Source: Sphingomonas gilva
GTDB lineage: Bacteria > Pseudomonadota > Alphaproteobacteria > Sphingomonadales > Sphingomonadaceae
Reading direction: 5' to 3'
Assembly (NCBI RefSeq): GCF_003515075.1
Contig: NZ_QWLV01000002.1
Coordinates: 682,001-746,000, forward strand
Length of the DNA stretch: 64,000 bases
In this document: piece by piece, positions 60,346 to 64,000 of the stretch
Layout of the letters: every line of letters begins with the position of its first letter
How positions within the stretch are numbered: the first letter of the stretch is position 1
The notes under the pieces: model-generated
The model's database searches: none
What the model was told of the DNA's origin: nothing
Seen by the model: the letters and a program-made list of their open reading frames with translations, nothing else
Program-made: the position numbers and the translations under genes

Positions 60346-61094
60346 GAGAAGCCCAGCCCGCCGTTGATGTCCATGTTGACGCCGGTCAGGAAGGCCGATG
60401 CATCGGAGGCGAGGAAGGCGATCGCCTCGGCCACCTCCTCGGGCTTCCCTTCGCGCCGGAGCGGCGTGTTGCCCGCGGTCGCCAGTCGCCCTTCGGGCTT
60501 GGAGAAGATGTCGTGGAAGCTGGTGCCGATCAGGCCGGGGCACACCGCGTTCACCCGGATGCCCTGCGGCCCCATCTCCTTCGCCCAAGCGCGGGTCAGC
60601 GTCATCAGCGCGCCCTTGGCGGTGGCGTAGATCGATGCGCCCGGCCCGCCGCCGTCGCGCCCGGCGAGCGAGGAGACGTTGACGATCGCGCTGCCTTCAC
60701 CCAGCAGCGGCTTGGCCGCCTTGGTGACGAGGAAGGCGCTTTTGAGGTTGAGCGTCATCACCTCGTCGAAGAAGCCCTCGTCCATGTCGTCGAGCGTCTT
60801 CCGGGCGACCATGCCGCCCGCGCAGTTGACCAGGATGTCGATCCGCCCGCCAAAGGCCCCGCGCGTCTCCTCGATCAGCCGGGCGACATCGTCCGCCTTG
60901 GTGACATCGGCCCGCACCACCAGCGCGCGGCCGCCCGCGTCCTTGATCGCCTGCGCGGTCGCCTCGGCCGCCGCGCTGTCGCTCTTGTAGTTGATCGCGA
61001 CGGCGGCGCCCGCCCGCGCCAGCCGCAAGGACACCGCGCGGCCAATATCGCGGCCGCCGCCGGTGACGAGCGCGACCTTGTTGGTGAGATCCAT
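60342..61094 (-). CDS. SDR-family oxidoreductase, probable DEH reductase
   Basis: 250 residues, classical short-chain dehydrogenase. The cofactor loop is LVTGGGRDIGRAVS. The segment INYKSDSAA after the second strand lacks the acidic residue of NADH enzymes and suggests NADPH. NCAGGM, the catalytic Ser in NVSSLAG and YATAKGAL (YxxxK) are present, and the C-terminus (FLTGVNMDINGGLGF) is typical. In an operon with PL17 and an ExuT-like transporter it fits the enzyme that reduces 4-deoxy-L-erythro-5-hexoseulose uronate (DEH) to 2-keto-3-deoxygluconate. It starts 5 bases after the MFS stop. Confidence 0.85.
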   Translation of the reverse strand: MDLTNKVALVTGGGRDIGRAVSLRLARAGAAVAINYKSDSAAAEATAQAIKDAGGRALVVRADVTKADDVARLIEETRGAFGGRIDILVNCAGGMVARKTLDDMDEGFFDEVMTLNLKSAFLVTKAAKPLLGEGSAIVNVSSLAGRDGGGPGASIYATAKGALMTLTRAWAKEMGPQGIRVNAVCPGLIGTSFHDIFSKPEGRLATAGNTPLRREGKPEEVAEAIAFLASDASAFLTGVNMDINGGLGFS

Positions 61095-61099
61095 GAAAG

Positions 61100-62398
61100 T
61101 CAGTCCTTCTTTTCTTCGATGGGGGCGATCCGGCCGCCGAGCAGCCAGACCGAAATGAGCGAGAGGGGAACGATGGCGGCGCCCAGGATGAAGATCGGCG
61201 CGTAGCTGACCTCGGTCATCGCCGGCACCAGCCAGGTGGTGATGAGCGTGCCGGCCACCGCCGCGGTGCCGCTGACGCCGGCAAGCGTGCCGACCGCGCC
61301 GCCGCCGAAATAGTCGGACGGCAGCGTCTGGATGTTGCCGATCGCCATCTGGAAGCCGAACAGGATCGCGGCGATCAGCAGCACCGCGGTCAGCGGATCG
61401 GCCGCGCGCGCGGTCAGCAGCAGCGCGGGCAGCATGATCAGGCAGCCGATCGTGATCGCCGCCTTCCGCGCGAAGTTCACCGACTTGCCCGAAGCGATCA
61501 GCCGTCCGGCGAACCAGCCGCCGAACAGGCTGCCCAGCATCGCGCCGACATAGGGCACCCAGGCGAAATAGCCGATCTGCTTGACGTCGAAGCCGAAGGT
61601 CTCGGCGAGGTAGAGCGGCAGCCAGGACACGAACAGCCACCAGACGGGGTCGAGGAAGAAACGGCCGAGGATCACCGCCCAGCTTTCACGCCGCTTGAGC
61701 AGCTCGCCGAGCGGCGGGGCATAGCCGCTGCGCCTGGCGGCGTCCTCGGCGCTTTCGTCGTCGCCCATGATATGGCGCCGCTCGGCTTCGCTCAGCCAGG
61801 GATGCGCATCGGGATCGGACTTGTAGAACCACAGCCAGGGCAGCAGCCACAGGAAGCCGAGTATGCCGACGACGAGGAAGGTCGTCCGCCAGCCGAAGCC
61901 GACGAACAGCAGCGCCACCAAAGGCGCCGAGACGATCGCGCCGAGCGATGCGCCGGCGTTGAATATCCCTTGAGCGAACGCACGCTCGCGTGAGGGGAAC
62001 CACAGCGCATTGGCCTTGGCCGCACCGGGCCAGTTGCCCGCCTCGCTGACACCCAGCGTCACGCGCAGCAGCGCCAGCAGACCCAGGCCGCGCACCAGCG
62101 CGTGCGCGGCGATCGACAGCGACCACACGACGATCGAAAGCGCGAAGCCCATCCGCGTGCCGACCACGTCGAAGATCTTGCCGAACAGCGACTGGCCGAA
62201 GGCGTAGGCCAGCATGAATACGGTGACGAGGAGCGCGTAATCCTCCTTCGACGCGCCGATGTCCTCGGACACCGCCGGCCACATCACCGCGAGCGCGTTG
62301 CGGTCGATATAGTTGATGACCGTCGCCACCGCGATCATCCCGATCACGACCCAGCGCAGGCCGCCCTTCCTGGTGCTTGTCATGGCAGCCTCCGTCAT
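61100..62398 (-). CDS. MFS transporter, ExuT/hexuronate type
   Basis: 432 residues with 12 helices. GMIAVATVINYIDRNALAVM begins the first helix (NYIDR is the family motif). VSEAGNWPGAAKANALWFP and NAGASLGAIVSAPLVAL match the hexuronate/ACS family. It is a paralogue of the transporter at 46989-48254 but belongs to the alginate operon, where it would import the monomer DEH made in the periplasm. ATG at 62398 overlaps the stop of the PL17 gene by 4 bases; ATG 62383 is an alternative. Confidence 0.9.
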   Translation of the reverse strand: MTEAAMTSTRKGGLRWVVIGMIAVATVINYIDRNALAVMWPAVSEDIGASKEDYALLVTVFMLAYAFGQSLFGKIFDVVGTRMGFALSIVVWSLSIAAHALVRGLGLLALLRVTLGVSEAGNWPGAAKANALWFPSRERAFAQGIFNAGASLGAIVSAPLVALLFVGFGWRTTFLVVGILGFLWLLPWLWFYKSDPDAHPWLSEAERRHIMGDDESAEDAARRSGYAPPLGELLKRRESWAVILGRFFLDPVWWLFVSWLPLYLAETFGFDVKQIGYFAWVPYVGAMLGSLFGGWFAGRLIASGKSVNFARKAAITIGCLIMLPALLLTARAADPLTAVLLIAAILFGFQMAIGNIQTLPSDYFGGGAVGTLAGVSGTAAVAGTLITTWLVPAMTEVSYAPIFILGAAIVPLSLISVWLLGGRIAPIEEKKD

Positions 62399-64000
62399 TG
62401 GTCGAAGCGGCCCACCGGGCCAGTCCATTCGAGGGTTCGTCCGCCGACCTGGGCGTTGTGCGCCACGCCCGCGGCGGTGTTGTCGGCGAAGGCGAGGACG
62501 ACGGTGCGCCCCGCCTTGGTGCGGATCGTCACGATATCGGCCGCGCCCGCGCGTGCATGGCTCAGGCCGGCGATGCCGCTCTTGCTGCCGACCGTCGTCT
62601 CGGCAGCCGCGTCGTAACGGCCGTGCGGCTCGAGCAGGCTGACGAAGGTGGCGTCGCGCGCGCCGTCGACCCGCTGGATCACCACCGGCTCGCGCCTGAG
62701 GTTGAAGCGCGGATCGTTCGCTCCGCTCTCCGCCAGGATCACCTCGGCGCCCTTCGGCGGCAGCATCCGATAGGTGTAGAAGCGCCCGTGATTGAGCCAG
62801 GTGACCGTGCCTTCATCCACCGCCGGCCGCCCGGTCGCATCGACCCACAGGTGCTGATAGCCATTGGCCTTGCCCAGCACCGGCCGCGTCGTGACGTTCG
62901 ATTGCAGATCGAACCCGGTCTCGATCAGATGCCCGGCATAGTGCAGCGGCAGATCGTAGCGATGCGCGGCGTCGCTCGACGCCTTCATCACATCGACCAC
63001 CAACGGCTGCGCCAGCCCCTCGACATCGACCTGGGCCAGCGCGCGGCGCATGCGCACGCCCTTGTACGCGCCCGCCACCTCGGCGACCGACCAGCGCGTC
63101 GGCCCCTCGCCGTTGAAGGCGAGCTGGGTCGGCGCGACCTTCTCCGCCGTCTTCAGCTTGGCGTCGAAATGGCTGGTTTCGTCCACCACCAGCGTGTTGT
63201 GCGCGATGGTCTGCTGCGCCCAACTGTCGTTTTCGGGCAGATAGCGCCCGCCGTCCTTCGCCTCGATATTGAGGAAGCGCGCGGCGCCGTAATCGGTGAC
63301 GATCGGCTGGCCCTGGTCGTAGAGCAGCCAGTGGAGCTTGTCGAAATGGCCGTGGCCCATGCCCTGCGAGGTGTTCTTGGCGACCAGCACCTGATCGTCC
63401 GCGTCCAGCCCGGCGCGCAGGATGGCGAGCGCGCCCTGGTCGCCTTCGGGTCCGTCGCGGAACAGCTTGGAGGCGAAGGGAAACGGCTTGGCCTTGCCGG
63501 CGGCGAGATCGCGCGCCACGGCGAGCCCGTCGGGCGTCAGCACCGTCCGCCCCTGCCACTGCGCGATCGACAGCAGCCCCGGATCGCGCGTCGCGCCATA
63601 GGCCACCGCGACGCCGTAGTAGAGCTCCTCGGTCTTCAGGCTCTTGTCGGGCATGGCGTCGTTGATCGGGAAGAAATAGCCGCCATGCGTCATCTGGATC
63701 GCGGTGGTGACCGCCTTCAGCACGATGCCGTCGCGATATTCGAAGATCTTGCGCCCCGGATCGTTCGCCTGGATCGCGCTGGCGAACACCACGAAGGGCT
63801 GAAGCGCGTAACGCTGGTAATAGGGGCCTTCGGCATAATAACCGTCGGGCGAGAACAGCAGATCGAGCTGGCGGAGGAATCCCGCCTTGCCGCTCTTGTC
63901 GAGCCCGAGCAGCGCCTTTTCGACCAGATCCTTGTCGCCAAGCACATAGCCGGTCATGCCGACCCCGGCATTGGCCCAGGTCGCATGGTTGTGGATGCGG
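62395..64000 (-). CDS. PL17-family oligoalginate lyase, N-terminus cut by window edge
   Basis: At least 535 codons, continuing past the right edge. An alginate-lyase helical domain (NHATWANAGVGMTGYVLGD, SPDGYYAEGPYYQRYALQP) is followed by a heparinase II/III-type beta-sandwich domain. NTSQGMGHGHFDKLHWLLYD and VTDYGAARFLNIEAKDGG carry the conserved Tyr/His region, and GRYLPENDSWAQQTIAHNTL is highly typical of Alg17C-type exolyases. These cut alginate oligomers to the unsaturated monouronate. The gene is first in the visible operon. The start codon and any signal peptide are outside the window; an internal ATG at 63957 is not the true start because the family fold continues upstream. Confidence 0.9.
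   Translation of the reverse strand, partial: RIHNHATWANAGVGMTGYVLGDKDLVEKALLGLDKSGKAGFLRQLDLLFSPDGYYAEGPYYQRYALQPFVVFASAIQANDPGRKIFEYRDGIVLKAVTTAIQMTHGGYFFPINDAMPDKSLKTEELYYGVAVAYGATRDPGLLSIAQWQGRTVLTPDGLAVARDLAAGKAKPFPFASKLFRDGPEGDQGALAILRAGLDADDQVLVAKNTSQGMGHGHFDKLHWLLYDQGQPIVTDYGAARFLNIEAKDGGRYLPENDSWAQQTIAHNTLVVDETSHFDAKLKTAEKVAPTQLAFNGEGPTRWSVAEVAGAYKGVRMRRALAQVDVEGLAQPLVVDVMKASSDAAHRYDLPLHYAGHLIETGFDLQSNVTTRPVLGKANGYQHLWVDATGRPAVDEGTVTWLNHGRFYTYRMLPPKGAEVILAESGANDPRFNLRREPVVIQRVDGARDATFVSLLEPHGRYDAAAETTVGSKSGIAGLSHARAGAADIVTIRTKAGRTVVLAFADNTAAGVAHNAQVGGRTLEWTGPVGRFDQ

Overview
The window is high-GC DNA from an alphaproteobacterium, almost certainly a sphingomonad (Sphingomonas or a close relative). 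The signs are several large TonB-dependent receptors tied to polysaccharide enzymes, the order mutY / DUF721 / two DsbA-like genes / smc, the order infA-maf-RNase-yacG-tRNA-Phe, and dispersed palindromes of the GGCCCCTGC...GCAGGGGC type. There is no rRNA, CRISPR array or complete prophage.

Layout. 1-8643: a partial response regulator, an EEP-fold hydrolase, a type II NADH dehydrogenase-like protein, a cytochrome P450, an isonitrile hydratase-like protein, a lipoprotein, rlmB and an M28 peptidase. 8776-11610: a tRNA-Tyr gene and a small degenerate integrative element between duplicated tRNA 3' ends. Its integrase has lost its catalytic C-terminus and its only other gene is a membrane protein. 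11742-18124: a glycan cluster with a polyprenol-phosphate GT2, a UPF0104 membrane protein, a SAM-binding-like protein, a second GT2, a DUF354 glycosyltransferase and a GT-C-like membrane protein. 18183-27782: a polysaccharide utilisation locus with an EEP hydrolase, a GH144-like glucanase, a TonB receptor, a GH3 beta-glucosidase and a sulfatase. A LacI-type operator lies in its divergent promoter region. 27896-45387: housekeeping and small genes (smc, two dsbA-like genes, DUF721/dciA-like, mutY, a serine hydrolase, nudC, pheA, a membrane cytochrome c, a LOG-family protein, thiL, hppA). 45394-48254: a GH43 glycosidase and hexuronate-type MFS operon behind a xyl-box-like palindrome. 48399-50422: infA, maf, a minimal RNase E/G, yacG and tRNA-Phe. 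50527-55514: an ECF sigma / FecR anti-sigma / STN-TonB receptor signalling system. 55589-64000: an alginate utilisation cluster, all on the minus strand, made of a PL17 oligoalginate lyase (cut by the window edge), an ExuT-like MFS transporter, an SDR that fits a DEH reductase, a CE12-like SGNH esterase, a TonB receptor and a FadR/FCD regulator.

How it works together. Three separate carbohydrate systems (beta-glucan, xylan-type side chains, alginate) each combine enzymes, import and a candidate operator. In the alginate operon oligomers would cross the outer membrane through the TonB receptor and be cut to monomer by PL17. The monomer would then be imported by the MFS protein and reduced by the SDR. 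The esterase translationally coupled to the end of that operon suggests that O-acetylated (bacterial) alginate is a target. All functional statements are read from sequence motifs and gene order; no database search was run.
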